This document shows positions 1 to 10,567 of a stretch of 64,000 nt of DNA, one piece after another. Made by a program: the position numbers and the translations under genes. The stretch comes from Cannabis sativa. Lineage: Eukaryota > Streptophyta > Magnoliopsida > Rosales > Cannabaceae. The stretch spans positions 70,204,600 through 70,268,599 of the forward strand of contig NC_083602.1 of assembly GCF_029168945.1 (NCBI RefSeq), given 5' to 3'. Every line of letters begins with the position of its first letter. Position 1 is the first letter of the stretch. The notes under the pieces were generated by a model. The model saw nothing but the letters and a program-made list of their open reading frames with translations, had not been told where the DNA came from and made no database searches.

Positions 1-1077
1 TATAACAATGGATAACTAATGATGTGTCTATATGGTGGAACATATAGAGCATTCTATATACTGAGAGTGCAATTCTAAGTTCTATGCGTGGATTCAACGA
101 AGAATTAATAAGTTAGTGAATTTTAGTAATAAATTCTTGATCTACTTGTTGGAAGCTCGGTTATATAGACCCATGGTCCCCGCACTAGTTGAGATAATAT
201 TGCTTGTAAGACTCATATAATTAGTTTTGATTAATCAATTATAATTCTAAAATTAGACTATGTCTATTTGTGAATTTTTCACTAAGTAAGGGCGAAATTG
301 TAAAGAAAGAGTTTATAAGGGCATATTTGTTAATTATGATACTTTGTATGGTTCAATTAATAAATATAATAAATGTCAATATTATTTAATAATTATTTAT
401 AGTTATTAAATAGTTAGAATTGGCATTTAAATGGTTGAATTAGAAAATTGGCATTTTTGAGAAAATCAGATGGAGAAAAGATAAAACTGCAAAATTGCAA
501 AAAGTGAGGCCCAAGTCCACCTTGCATGGCCGGCCACTTTTGTAGGGTTTTTCCCTCTGATATTTTCATTATTTTAACGCCAAATAATTCAAACCTAACC
601 CTAGTGGAATGCTATAAATAGATAGTGAAGGCTTCAGGAAAATAACACTTTTCTTCTGACACTTTCTGAATCAGAAAAACCTGAGCCTTCTCTCTCCCTA
701 TCTTTAGCTGCCACTTCCCTCTTCTTTTCTTCTTCAATATTTCGAAAATCTTTAGTGTATGAGTAGTGCCCACACACAGCAATTGATACCTCAATCATAG
801 TGAGGAAGATCGTGAAGAAAGACTTTCAGCAAGAAGGAGGTTTCAGCATCAAAGATTCAGAGAAAGAGATCCAGGTTCAGATATTGATAATGCTCTGCTA
901 CAGAAAGGAGTCAAGGGCTAGATATCTGAACGGAAGGAGTCATTATATTCCGCTGCACCCAATGTAAGGTTTCCTAAACTTTATATGTGTTTATTTCATC
1001 GTTTTAGAAAGTTCATATTTAGGGTGTTAATCAACATACTTGTGAGTAGATCTAAGATCCTGGTAAAATAATTTCCG
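1..1077 (+). mobile_element. B-family LTR, right part (cut by window edge)
   Basis: Matches 42652-43387 in the same orientation and 2970-4047 in reverse orientation. It contains a TATAAATA box near 613, a 5'UTR-like stretch, and ends in TTCCGACA, the usual CA terminus of this family. The next bases, GTCGT (1078-1082), are the likely TSD; the paired copy lies outside the window. It is either a solo LTR or the 3' LTR of an element to the left. It interrupts the leader of a minus-strand relative. Confidence 0.85.
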
Positions 1078-1149
1078 ACAGTCGTACCCACTACTATGGC
1101 TCCCAACTCTCACATAAGGCCCAAAAGAGAAGAATTTAACCTTAAAATG

Positions 1150-1410
1150 GAGGAAATTACACTCTATACCCTTTTTATATTATCCTCTTTTATTTTTACC
1201 CTCTTTTTTAAAGTCTATCATTTTTACCTCTTTTTTTAAACATTGTACCAATTTTGCCCCTGTCACTTCAAGATACTCTCCATGTGACTCTCTTATGTCA
1301 GGGTATTTTGGGTACAATACATATAAAAAGAGGTATGTTTCAAATAAATATAAAATTAGAGGCAAATTTGGTTAATTAATTAATAAAAGAGGCATTTTTC
1401 AACTTACCCC
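1150..1410. mobile_element. MITE-like insertion with 9-bp TSD, possibly Mutator-like
   Basis: A 261-bp AT-rich segment flanked by CTTAAAATG at 1141-1149 and 1411-1419. The related leader in element A (about 45690-45715) has one copy of this site and no insert, so it acts as an empty-site control. The ends are an imperfect terminal inverted repeat: GAGGAAATTACAC at the left, and GGGGTAAGTTGAA reading in from the right. A 9-bp TSD is typical of Mutator-like elements, but the short weak TIR makes the superfamily uncertain. No coding capacity. Confidence 0.7.
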
Positions 1411-2455
1411 CTTAAAATGAACAACCGTTATTAATTGAATAGGCCCAAAAACTAAATGGGCCTAAATAAAATCTATCAAAAACTATGACATTTTATTTAG
1501 CAACAACAACCTATATGTATCTATAACAAAATTAAACATATAGGCTCACACATGCACACAATTTGGATGGATCCTATCATGTTGCTAGGTCATACATAGA
1601 TGAAAGAAGATTGTAAAAATTACCTGTTTACAAATTATTTACTTGACCAATGGAACCATGAGTTAAAATCAGATCATTGGATCTGTCAACAAGTTAACCA
1701 TGGCTATTTGCAATCAAGCAATAATAGGTTTTATAAAACTTACAAACAAGCTAAAACACATACTCCTGCAACAAGGTTAGCTGGATAGTTGGATGTAGGA
1801 TTTATTTAATTTTAAATAATTAAAATTCGAAAAAAAATTAAAAAAGAAATATTTATTTTCGAAAAAAAATAATAAAATATATATATTTTCGAAATTAATA
1901 AAATAATATTTAAAATTAGACCTAAAATTTTGAAAAATTAGGTTTCAACTAACCTAAATATCATTTCAAAATTTGCTAACTACTTTAAAAAATTTAATGT
2001 TATTTTATAAATTAAATATTCAATAAAAATAAAAAAAATAAATAAATATCTTTTTCAAATTTTATGATTTAATTTAAATAAATAAAATAAGAAAATTTAA
2101 AAATTAGCAAAATATCTTACTTCTATTTAAAATTACATGATTATAGTTATCTTATTTTAAATTTAAATAAGGTCAAATTATTTTAAAAAAAAAATATTTA
2201 ATTTAAAATTTAAAATCCGACCTTAAATTTAAAAATAAGATAAGATATAATAAAATTTAAAAATAAGATAGATAATTAAGCAAAAAAGATAGATATTTAC
2301 TATTTTCAAATTCAAATTACACTAATATCTAAAATTAAATTTAAAAAATTCAAATTAACTTATTTCTGATATTAGATTTGAAAATTGAAAAGTAAAAATC
2401 AAAATACAAAACTACACAAAAAATTGGAAGTTAAATCCATGAAATAGCATGAAAA

Positions 2456-2695
2456 ATCAAAGAAAAAGCGAAAAAATTGCGAGCTGTACGGATAGTATGC
2501 ATTGCATATTGTCCGCGCGTGCTAGTGAGGGTGCATGGCCGAGCAAGCTCAGCGCTGGAGGAGTCCAGCAGGATTTCCGCGCGCAGAATGGGGTTTCAGA
2601 CACCCCATGCGCGTGTTCTTCGGACAAAACTTGTCCTAACACGCGTCTGGCCAAGGAAATAGGCCATCCGCGCGCGCGTGTCTTCTGATGTCACC
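2456..2695. other. GC-rich, CpG-rich island in the B-element leader
   Basis: A sharp GC-rich block with several GCGCGC runs (about 2512, 2577, 2640 and 2670) inside sequence that is otherwise mostly A and T. It lies about 260-500 bases downstream of the minus-strand primer site. Element A has a GC-rich block of quite different sequence in the same relative position (44590-44725). Short ORFs here exist on both strands and look like composition artefacts. A structured RNA role is inference. Confidence 0.6.
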
Positions 2696-2950
2696 CTGAT
2701 ATTTTTCGAAACTTCAAAAAATCATAACTAATTCAAATTAAATCGAAATTGAGTTCTGTAAAAAAAATAAATTGCTTAATTTTTTCCATACTACCCAATA
2801 AAAATAATTCCAGAAATAGATATTCAATTATTTTTTACAAATATTCACAAACATCAATCAATCATCAAACAACACTCAAAACAACATGATACCATCCAAA
2901 ACATCAAACAAATCATTTTAAGTCCAAATTTATTGCAAGCAAATCAATTA

Positions 2951-2967
2951 CCATGGCTCTGAGGCCA
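2951..2967 (-). other. Primer-binding site, tRNA-Met type, of minus-strand B element
   Basis: On the minus strand the LTR end is followed after two bases by TGGCCTCAGAGCCATGG. This matches the initiator-tRNA-Met primer site TGGTATCAGAGC at most positions, and the whole 17-mer matches element A's primer site at 44336-44352 with a few differences. Confidence 0.75.
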
Positions 2968-2969
2968 GT

Positions 2970-4873
2970 TGTTTGAAATTATTTTACCAGGATCTTAGAT
3001 CTACTCACAAGTATGTTGATTAACACCCTAAATATGAACTTCTAAAACGATTATGAAATAAACACATATAAAGTATTAGAAACCTTACATTGGATGCAGC
3101 GGAATTAAATGTCTCCTTCCATTCAGATCTCTAACCCTTGTATCCTTTCTATCGCAGACTGTTATCAAGATCTGAACCTGGATCTCTTTCTCTCCTTCTT
3201 TAGTGCTGAAACTCCTTCTTGTTGAATGTCTTTCTTCACGATCTTCCTCACTATGATTGATGTATCACTTGCTGTGTGTGGGCACTACTCTAATCACTAA
3301 GTGGTTTGAAATTCCAAGGAATAAGAAAGAGAAGAAGGTGGCGGCTAGGTATAGAGAGAGAAGGCTCAGGTTTTTCTCTGAAGGAAAGTGTGAAAGTTAA
3401 GTGTAAATTTCCTGAAGCCTTCACTATCTATTTATAGCATTCCACTAGGGTTAGGTTTGAATTATTTGGCATTAAAATAATGAAAATATCAGATGAAAAA
3501 GCCTATTAAAGTGGTCGGCCATGGCTATATGGATTTGGGCCTCACTTTTTGCAATTTTGCAGTTTTATCATTTCTGCATCTCATTTTCTCAAAAACACCA
3601 ATTTTCAAATTCAACCATTTAAATGCCAATTCTAACTATTTAATAACTATAAATAATTATTAAATAATATTGTCATTTATCATATTTATTAATTGAACCA
3701 TACAAAGTATCATAATTAATAAATATGCCCTAAAAACTCTTTCTTTATAATTTCGCCCTTACTTAGTGAAAAATTCACAAATAGACATAGTCTAATTTGA
3801 GAATTATAATTGAATAATCAAAACCAATTATATGAGTCTTACAAGCAATATTATCTCAACTAGTGGGGGGAAAATGGGTCTATATAACTGAGCTTCCAAT
3901 AAGCAGATCAAGAATTTATAACCTAAATTCACTGACTTATTAATTCTTCGTTGAATCCACGCATAGAACTTAGAATTGCAATCTCAGTATATAGAAGGCT
4001 CTATATGTTCCACCATATAGACACATCATTAGTTATCCATTGTTATAATCCTAATTTGATCAATGATCCTCCATATGAATGATCTACACTGTAAAGGGAT
4101 TAGATTACCGTTACACCCTACAATGTATTTTATCCTTAAAACACTTAACCCCGTATAAATGATATTTCAGCTTATGTGAAATGAGTACTCCACCATTTAT
4201 TTTCGTTTGGTCAAGCTCGAATGAGATCATCCTTTACTTACTATTCGCCAGATAGAAGCTATAGATTCCATGTTTATGTTAGCGCTCCCACTCAATTGCA
4301 CTACCATGTTCCCAAAATGTACGTATTACCCTGACCTAAAAGTAGGCTTAACTAACAAATCAAAGAACACGAATAGCCTCTTGAGATTGAGCCTAATCAT
4401 AACAGGATTAAGATCATTTGATCTAGGATCAACTAGGCGATATTGACTTGAATAGATATTACGGTAAGTTTAATAAATCTAAGTCAAAGTTCAATATGGG
4501 TCCCTTCCGATGCATAGTCCATGCATCCAACCTGAGCTTTACTTTAACCAATGCTTTGGAAAGAACATAGCATTTCTCCAAATGCAAGTAAACTCTGTTG
4601 TAGATTATCATATCAGTAAAACCCTGTGTCTGATAAATCTAGGAAACTTTATTCACATAGTCATGTTTACTTTCCAAAGTGTTGACAACACAATTAACAG
4701 GATCAAGTATGTGAAAAGGGTTTCAGATGAATTTATAAATCAAATAGACAAGTAATTGATAAGATGAATCAAAACATACACAAATGAATGAAAAATACTT
4801 CTGTTTCTTTATTGATGTTCAATAAAATGGATTACATTGAAATGGAGTTTTATTTAGGGCATAAAACCAAACA
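2970..4873 (-). mobile_element. B-family LTR, 1904 bp (5' LTR of minus-strand element)
   Basis: On the minus strand it runs from TGTTTGG (at 4873) to CAAACA (at 2970). It has the family start 'TTTTATGCCCTAAATAAAAC' and a TATA-like box near 3430. It abuts a primer site at its 3' side, so it is a 5' LTR. It inserted into the RT region of Copia D, whose frame resumes at 4874. The likely 5-bp TSD is GTATA (4874-4878), but the partner copy is outside the window. Confidence 0.88.
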
Positions 4874-5513
4874 GTATATACATTGATCCACTGACAATCA
4901 TATCAAACTTGAGATACCACTACCTTGATGCTTGCTTAAGCCCATATATCTACTTCTTGAGTTTGCAAACCATGTGTTCTATGCCAGACTTCTCAAAACC
5001 TATAGGTTGAGTCATGTACACATCCTCATATAGGTCACCATTATAGAAGGCACTCATTACATTTATTTGTTTGAGTTCTAGATCAAAATGGGAAACTATA
5101 GCCACAATGATTTGCAACGAATCATTGGTGGAAACAGGCAAAAAAGTTACTTTGAAATCAATGCCCTCTCTCTGGCTATACCCTTTAGCCACAAGTCGAT
5201 CCTTGCACCTCTCTACTTGCCCATTTGAGTCACGTTTGATCTTATACACCCATTTGCACCCGATGGTTCTACAACCTTTGGGTAGTTCAACCAAATCCCT
5301 AATTTCTTTTTGTGACATAGAACTCAATTCTTCTTTCATTGCATCCACCCACAATGCAGATTTAGGACTATTCACAGCTTCTTGGTAACTGCCTGGCTCA
5401 GAATCATCTCGCACATTAAACTCATGTTCCTGCATATAGACAAGATAGTCATCAGGAATAGCAGGCCTACAGGCTCTTTGTGATCTTCTCACCACAACCT
5501 CATCGTCCCCCAA
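4874..5513 (-). pseudogene. Copia D reverse transcriptase, N-terminal part, truncated
   Basis: Homologous to the Copia RT start. The conserved path is visible: ALWVDAMKEEL, WVYKIKRDSNG, RLVAKGYSQREGIDF, then FYNGDLYEDVYMTQPIGFE. A stop follows VCKLKK at about 4950, and the frame then continues as IYGLKQASR and WYLKFD to 4874, where the B LTR begins. The catalytic YVDD region is lost. The first catalytic Asp, normally in D-V-K-T-A-F, reads INVMSAF here (Asp to Asn). Both points say the enzyme is dead. Confidence 0.85.
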
Positions 5514-5540
5514 ATCAAGAATTTCATCTCGTACTGGAAC

Positions 5541-6642
5541 TTAAGGTTCCACATGAGCTTCTATTGGAACTTGTTCAATCACAGGATCATTAGTAGGATT
5601 AGAAGCGGAAGCGGAAGCAACAGGTATAGGGACATAGACACGCTCTTCCCTGAATACAATTTCACTTGACCCTTGACTTGAACCAAATTCATCCTCAAAA
5701 TAGACAGCTCGGTCTGATTCCATCACCCTGGTGGTGTTAGAGGGACAATAAAACCTAGAACCTCTTGAACCAATAGTGTACCCCACAAAACTCCCACTAA
5801 TAGTCTTCAGATCAAACTTCTTAGATTTAGGGTTATAAGGCCTTACCTCAGCCTTGCATCCCCAAACGTGAAAATAATGCAAACTTGATTTCTTGCCTGA
5901 CCACAGCTCGTATGGCGTCTTTGGAACCGACTTGCTAGGCACTTGATTCAAGATATAAGCAGCGGCCCTTAATGTCTCACCCCATAAAAACTTTGGTAAG
6001 CTAGAATGAATTAACGTACAATGTACCATATCAAGAAGTGTGTGATTTCTTCTTTCAGCAATTCCATTCTACTGGGGTGTACGTGGCATTATATATATCT
6101 TGCATCAATGACACGTTTCTGCAAGTATCTGGAAAACGACCGGGGTTTCCTTCCAGTTTCATCATAATGCCCATAATACTCTCCACCTCTATCAGAATTG
6201 ACAACTTTAATCTTCTTTCCCTTTTGAAGCTCAACATTCGTCTTGAAAATCTTAAAGCCATCTAAAGATTCAGATTTTTCACTAATGATCTCAATATGAC
6301 CATATCGGGAAAAGTCATCAATGAAGGTAATGAAGTATTTATAGCCGCCCATAGCAGGTGGAACAAAGGACCCACAAATGTCATTGTGAATAACTTCCAA
6401 TACATCTGTGCACTTATTAGTCTTACCCTTTTCTAACCTTAGCAGTTATTTTCCTTTTATACAATAACACGGGCAGTGAATTCAGAGAAATCGAGATCTT
6501 GAAGTATACCATCTTTCACCAATCTCTCCATTCTATCTCTAGAAATATGGCCCAAACATTTATGCCAAAGCATGGAAGATATCAATTCTAATCTTACACG
6601 TTTGGAACCAACAACAACATTAAGAGAAGAAGGGAAAGGCAA
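5541..6642 (-). pseudogene. Copia D integrase with GAG-preintegrase segment, frameshifted
   Basis: From the minus-strand start: zinc-binding preintegrase piece WHKCLGHISRDRMERL (about 6460-6580); catalytic core in another frame with NDICG, FITFIDDFSRYGHI and NSDRGGEYYG (6170-6400), which carry the first two Asp of the DDE triad; then [28 protein letters not shown] and [17 protein letters not shown] (5541-6029). The third catalytic Glu falls near 6050 at a frame break. At least two frameshifts and several stops. The segment from 6643 to 7080 is more decayed pol sequence, readable only in pieces (for example ELQDVAYLPSIRRNLFS). Confidence 0.82.
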
Positions 6643-7080
6643 GAGGGAGAAGTAACAGAAACAACATCATATAAATCAAGCTTATATAAGTTTCCACATA
6701 AACTTCCATTACCAACCAATATAGAGTCACGATACAAAATCATATTTCCACTTCCAAAAGAAGACTATAACCTAGTCTATCCAAAATAGATACTGAAAAC
6801 AAGTTCCTCCGAATAGAGGGCAAGTAAGCAACATCTTGCAACTCCAAAAATATTTTGTATTTAACTGTAGTCTAACATTCCCAAAAAAAAAACTCTATTC
6901 TAACTTTAGTATCGTCTTCCATATATACGTACCCTTCCCAACTATTCGGCCTTCTTCGATTTGTCACTGCCTTTCTTCTCTAAGTGGACTTTTGGTCACT
7001 AGAGTTGTTGGAAGTGGACTCTCTCTTCTAAGAATTGCTTGGGTTCGTTACCATGGAGATGCTTCTTGCTTTTCCCTTTT

Positions 7081-7638
7081 TCAAGTGCTCCTCATCCTTA
7101 GCAAGAATGCAGTCATCTCCTCAACGGTCCATTGCTCCTTTTGAGCATTATAGATTGATATGATCGAATCAAACTGAGAGGGAATGGTTTCCATCACAAA
7201 CCAGACCATGTAATTCTCACCAAGATCCAATCCCATGCCCTTGAGCTTTTGGTAACAATCCATCAGTTTGTTAATGTACGATCTAATGTCACCTGAATCA
7301 GCACAATTAGTCCGATGGAACAAAGTCAGACATTCATTTTTCTCATTCTTTGAGAATTTCTTGTACTTCTCCTTGATTGCATTGAGATAATCTTTTGCAA
7401 TCTCAGTTTGGGGAATACTATCACGAATGGACTCATCCATGTTATACCTCATAAGCATCAGACAACAACGATTGGAATGTTCTCCATCCTCATAGGACTT
7501 TCTATCCTTTTCAGTGGTATCATCAGTAGGTTTCGGAGGTGCATCAGTTCTCAAGGCCAAATCCACTTTCATAAGAGTCAAATTCATCATGAGAGACTCT
7601 ACCCACTGCTTGTTGTTAGTTCCGTTCAGCGTCAACAT
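7081..7638 (-). CDS. Copia D Gag (UBN2-type capsid), 185 aa, C-terminus missing
   Basis: An open frame starting MLTLNGTNNKQWVESL and containing ECLTLFHRTNCADSGDI, INKLMDCYQKLKGMGLDLG and VMETIPSQFDSIISIYNAQ. This is the usual progression of the Copia capsid domain (UBN2/Retrotran_gag_2). A complete Copia Gag goes on to a CCHC zinc knuckle; here the frame ends after about 185 residues and no knuckle is found before the pol remnants, so that part has been deleted. Start chosen at the first Met before the conserved LNGTN motif. Unlikely to be expressed as a working capsid. Confidence 0.75.
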   Translation of the reverse strand: MLTLNGTNNKQWVESLMMNLTLMKVDLALRTDAPPKPTDDTTEKDRKSYEDGEHSNRCCLMLMRYNMDESIRDSIPQTEIAKDYLNAIKEKYKKFSKNEKNECLTLFHRTNCADSGDIRSYINKLMDCYQKLKGMGLDLGENYMVWFVMETIPSQFDSIISIYNAQKEQWTVEEMTAFLLRMRST

Positions 7639-8034
7639 GGCAGAGGTTCTTGGATTGCTTAAAGCTAATGAGAAACAAGAGCAATAACCATTAAATGCAT
7701 GTTATAACTTAATCATGCCATTTGTGCTCTCTTCTCATAAATAAATGATCGCAAAATAACAAATGATCATTATGCATGCTAGAGTTTTCAGACAAATTAA
7801 CAAGATGGAACTCTTACATAGGTAAGAACAATCTATTAAATATTATAATCAATACATTAATTCACTATCGAAAGGATAGATAAATTGTGATTTGTAATAT
7901 TTAATAATTTTCTTCACCATATTAAGCATCTTTAGTAAGCAACCATCATCGATAGGATAATTAATTACTTATAAAAATCTTAATGTTATTTGGAGGAAAA
8001 TACAATACTTCAATAAATTAATATTTAAGTGTTC
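7639..8034 (-). other. Copia D leader, gag-proximal part
   Basis: AT-rich sequence without a supported ORF between gag and the Athila insertion. It continues across the insertion at 19343. The join is supported by the CTCAT duplication on both sides of Athila. Confidence 0.7.
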
Positions 8035-8039
8035 CTCAT
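8035..8039. repeat. TSD (CTCAT), left copy, of Athila element
   Basis: CTCAT lies directly before the LTR start at 8040 and again directly after the other LTR end (19338-19342). This fixes both borders of the element. Confidence 0.9.
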
Positions 8040-9289
8040 TGTTGCTTAAATTTATAAACGCTACGCAAGTATACGCAATCAAGTAGTAAATCTCACACAG
8101 GTGAGGTCGATCCCACAGGGAATTGGATTAAATACAACTAAATTATACTTATGATTCTATTCGGCAAATCGAAAGCAATTATGATTTAAAAACAGTAAAA
8201 TATGCAAGTAATTCAGAAAACTTAATAACACAATTGAAAGTTGAGCAAGATGAGATAATAGGGAGGAGAATCCTGTTGTTGTTTACCCAAATCATTAATG
8301 CTTAATTACTATCCTATTCTTGAACTGAATGACAGATTATGAAATAACCTAGCTCCTTTCAGATCTTCTAGATTCTTGATCACATGTTATCTAATTAATT
8401 CCTTAATTAAACTAACATGAAATCAGCATTAAGTAATAATCTACTCGTCACATAAGTCATGCAAATACTTTCGTTTCACATAGAACATCGATTATCTTAA
8501 TTTTAGCATTCTCAATTCTCACTTTTCAGATTTTGAATTGAGATCATAGAGCATGCACAAGGTGATCAATCTTAAACATGAAATTAAGAACAAATTAAGA
8601 TAATTTCACACACAAGAATTCAGGAATGGTAATTAAACATTAACTAGGCAAAACATTAAACAACAATCATCATCCTCCCTAAATGGGAAATTTAGTTCAG
8701 AAACAAATCCATAACCATTCCTAAAGCAATATTCAACATAAAGAAATTAACGAGGAATAGAGAAAAGAACTGTTGGTGGATGAATTCTGGATCTTCACTT
8801 CAATCTCTGTGCTCTTCCTTCCGCTCTCAGCTGTATTTTAGGGTTTCTGATCGCTCTCCCAGACTTCCAATCGCAGTTTTCTATTTATAACTAAAATTTA
8901 GGGTTCGATGGACGAAAATGCCCCTGTTCCGTACAGGATCTTGCCGCGGCTACACTTCCTCTCGTCGCGGCGAGATAATAGCAAATTAGAGGTCTCTCTG
9001 TATCTCTTAAATGGCCGCGGCGAGACTCCTCATCGCCGCGGCGACTGTGACCTTGAAACACTTCGAGATCTAGCCGCGGCCAAGTTGTGTTTAGCCGTGG
9101 CCAGAAATGCACAATTACTCAGAAATTGTGTTTTCTTCGGCTCAACACGTCTTTTATCGAATTTCTGCACCCGAGACCTCTTTTATTCCAAAGAACCTGA
9201 AAACATAGAAAACAAGTGTAATTCCGTCCCGACACAGCGAAAAACGCACATAAATTAGATCCAAAACATAGGCTAAAAATAGCCTAACA
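8040..9289 (-). mobile_element. Athila 3' LTR, 1250 bp
   Basis: Minus-strand ends TGTTAGGC... and ...AAGCAACA. Nearly identical to 18088-19337. U3 holds an array of GCCGCGGC palindromes (8943-9101) upstream of a TATA box (TATAAATAG, minus strand, about 8881-8889). Short ORFs across it are not genes. Confidence 0.93.
8881..9101 (-). promoter_or_regulatory. Athila LTR core promoter with GCCGCGGC array (3' LTR copy)
   Basis: Minus strand, upstream to downstream: six GCCGCGGC-type sites, four of them perfect (9073, 9035, 9014, 8943) and two with one change (about 9094 and 8974), then TATAAATAG at about 8889-8881. The copy in the 5' LTR (18929-19149) has five perfect sites and one variant. GC-rich palindromes directly upstream of a TATA box suggest transcription-factor sites; the factor is unknown. 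Confidence 0.6.
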
Positions 9290-9303
9290 AACTCCCCCAA
9301 ACT
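9290..9303 (-). other. Athila polypurine tract
   Basis: On the minus strand AGTTTGGGGGAGT lies immediately upstream of the 3' LTR start, the position where plus-strand DNA synthesis is primed. Confidence 0.8.
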
Positions 9304-10567
9304 AACTCTTTACTCGTCCCCGAGTAAACTAAGACTAAACTATAAACAAACTGACAATGATAGCTAAACTTTCCGACAATTTAACTGTTACCACCACCTG
9401 CACAACTTCAACCCATCAATAACCAGAATTTCAACTTCCCAACTCTAAGAACTAAGTTGAATGTGCAATGTACAAGTAAGTAATTCATACAAACATAAAA
9501 CATCGCAATTGCCATCAATATCACAACTGTTCTAAACTTTCCAACATCCCACTAACACATGATCAATAAGTTTGAATGACATACCTCTCTCCACTAATGT
9601 TGACAAATTTCTATTCGGAATCAATAGGTCTTTTTCAGTTAGCATTGCATGGCTTAGGTACATGGGTAGGTGAGAAGTCATTTCGGCTACATTATACCAT
9701 AAGCGCTATTAACCAAGCAAGCCTAGACATTTATTTTGCTTTCTTTCCATATATCCCAAGAACAGAAATAAGAGATTGCAATTTTTCTTATGTGTGTACC
9801 TCATAATTTTCTTAGCTTTTTTTTTCTTCAAGAAGACATTTTTGCATTTTTTCTTCTTTTTTTTTCGGAAGCACAACACACAATATTATTCTTTTTTTTC
9901 TCAATCTCTCACCCCTACACTTTATTTCTCCACTTACAACACTTATTTCCCCCCCCCCCCCAAACTTGCTTCAAGGCTCATGGCATAATAAGGTATGTTC
10001 AGGGTGTAAAGAGTTAAAGATAACGAATTCAGCTCAGTTAAGTGGTGAAATTTTTTTTAAAAACAGGCTAAGGCTCAACTTTGGGTATACTATGGTGAAA
10101 ATTCCTAGGTAGGCTTGAAAGGCTCAATCGTTCCAAAGAAAACTTGCCCAAATCACTTTCCAAACAGAAAAAATCAAGGATTTCGCTTCAAGAGAGTATG
10201 TCAAACAAATTCTATTTCATGTACAATCAATCATTCCACAAACCAAATAGAACAGAGGTGATATGTGAGAATAACAAATGTTTTAAATCTACATGAATCA
10301 CTTCCTAGCACACATCCATCTTAATTCAAACAGTTGCAAGTCAAGCACACAGTTATGTTTTAATCCATTGCACAAGTGAATAACAAAAATTCAATCAATC
10401 TTTCAATTTAGCTATCACACAAGACTAAAAAAAAAAAAAAAACTAAAACAAACTAAACTAAAACAAATAAACTGAAAAATTTAAGTCTCCCCCCCCCCCA
10501 AACTAAAATGCACATTGTCCCCAATGTATGAAAATAAACCAGGGTGAGAGAAACTTACCTGAGCCCC
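9304..10567 (-). other. Athila 3' untranslated region with extra polypurine-like tracts
   Basis: About 1.26 kb between the third ORF and the polypurine tract, with no supported ORF. It contains plus-strand C runs at 9949-9961 (13 C) and 10489-10499 (11 C), each followed by AAACT, the same word that follows the C run at the true polypurine tract. There is an A-rich run near 10425-10445 and T-rich runs near 9820-9900. Short phenylalanine-rich ORFs here are composition artefacts. Confidence 0.7.

Larger units (their letters stand above)
1078..2969 (-). mobile_element. Leader (5' untranslated internal region) of minus-strand B-family element
   Basis: Read on the minus strand from 2969 leftward, this follows the primer site and is collinear with 44334-45765 of element A, so it is leader and not a gene. 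It is very AT-rich apart from a GC-rich island at 2456-2695. It is cut at 1078 by the plus-strand LTR, so the gag of this copy is outside the window. No supported ORF. Confidence 0.8.

Noticed and set aside
2449..2688. Overlapping ORFs of 60-80 codons on both strands
   Set aside because: They exist because a GC-rich island lacks stops; they lie in an untranslated retroelement leader and show no domain.
8891..9258. ORFs of 73 and 116 codons in the Athila LTR (repeated at 18939-19306)
   Set aside because: Both strands are open because of the GCCGCGGC array; they are LTR promoter sequence and end-to-end copies of each other through the LTR duplication.
9776..10017. Phenylalanine-rich ORFs
   Set aside because: Translation of T-rich and C-run sequence in the Athila 3' untranslated region.
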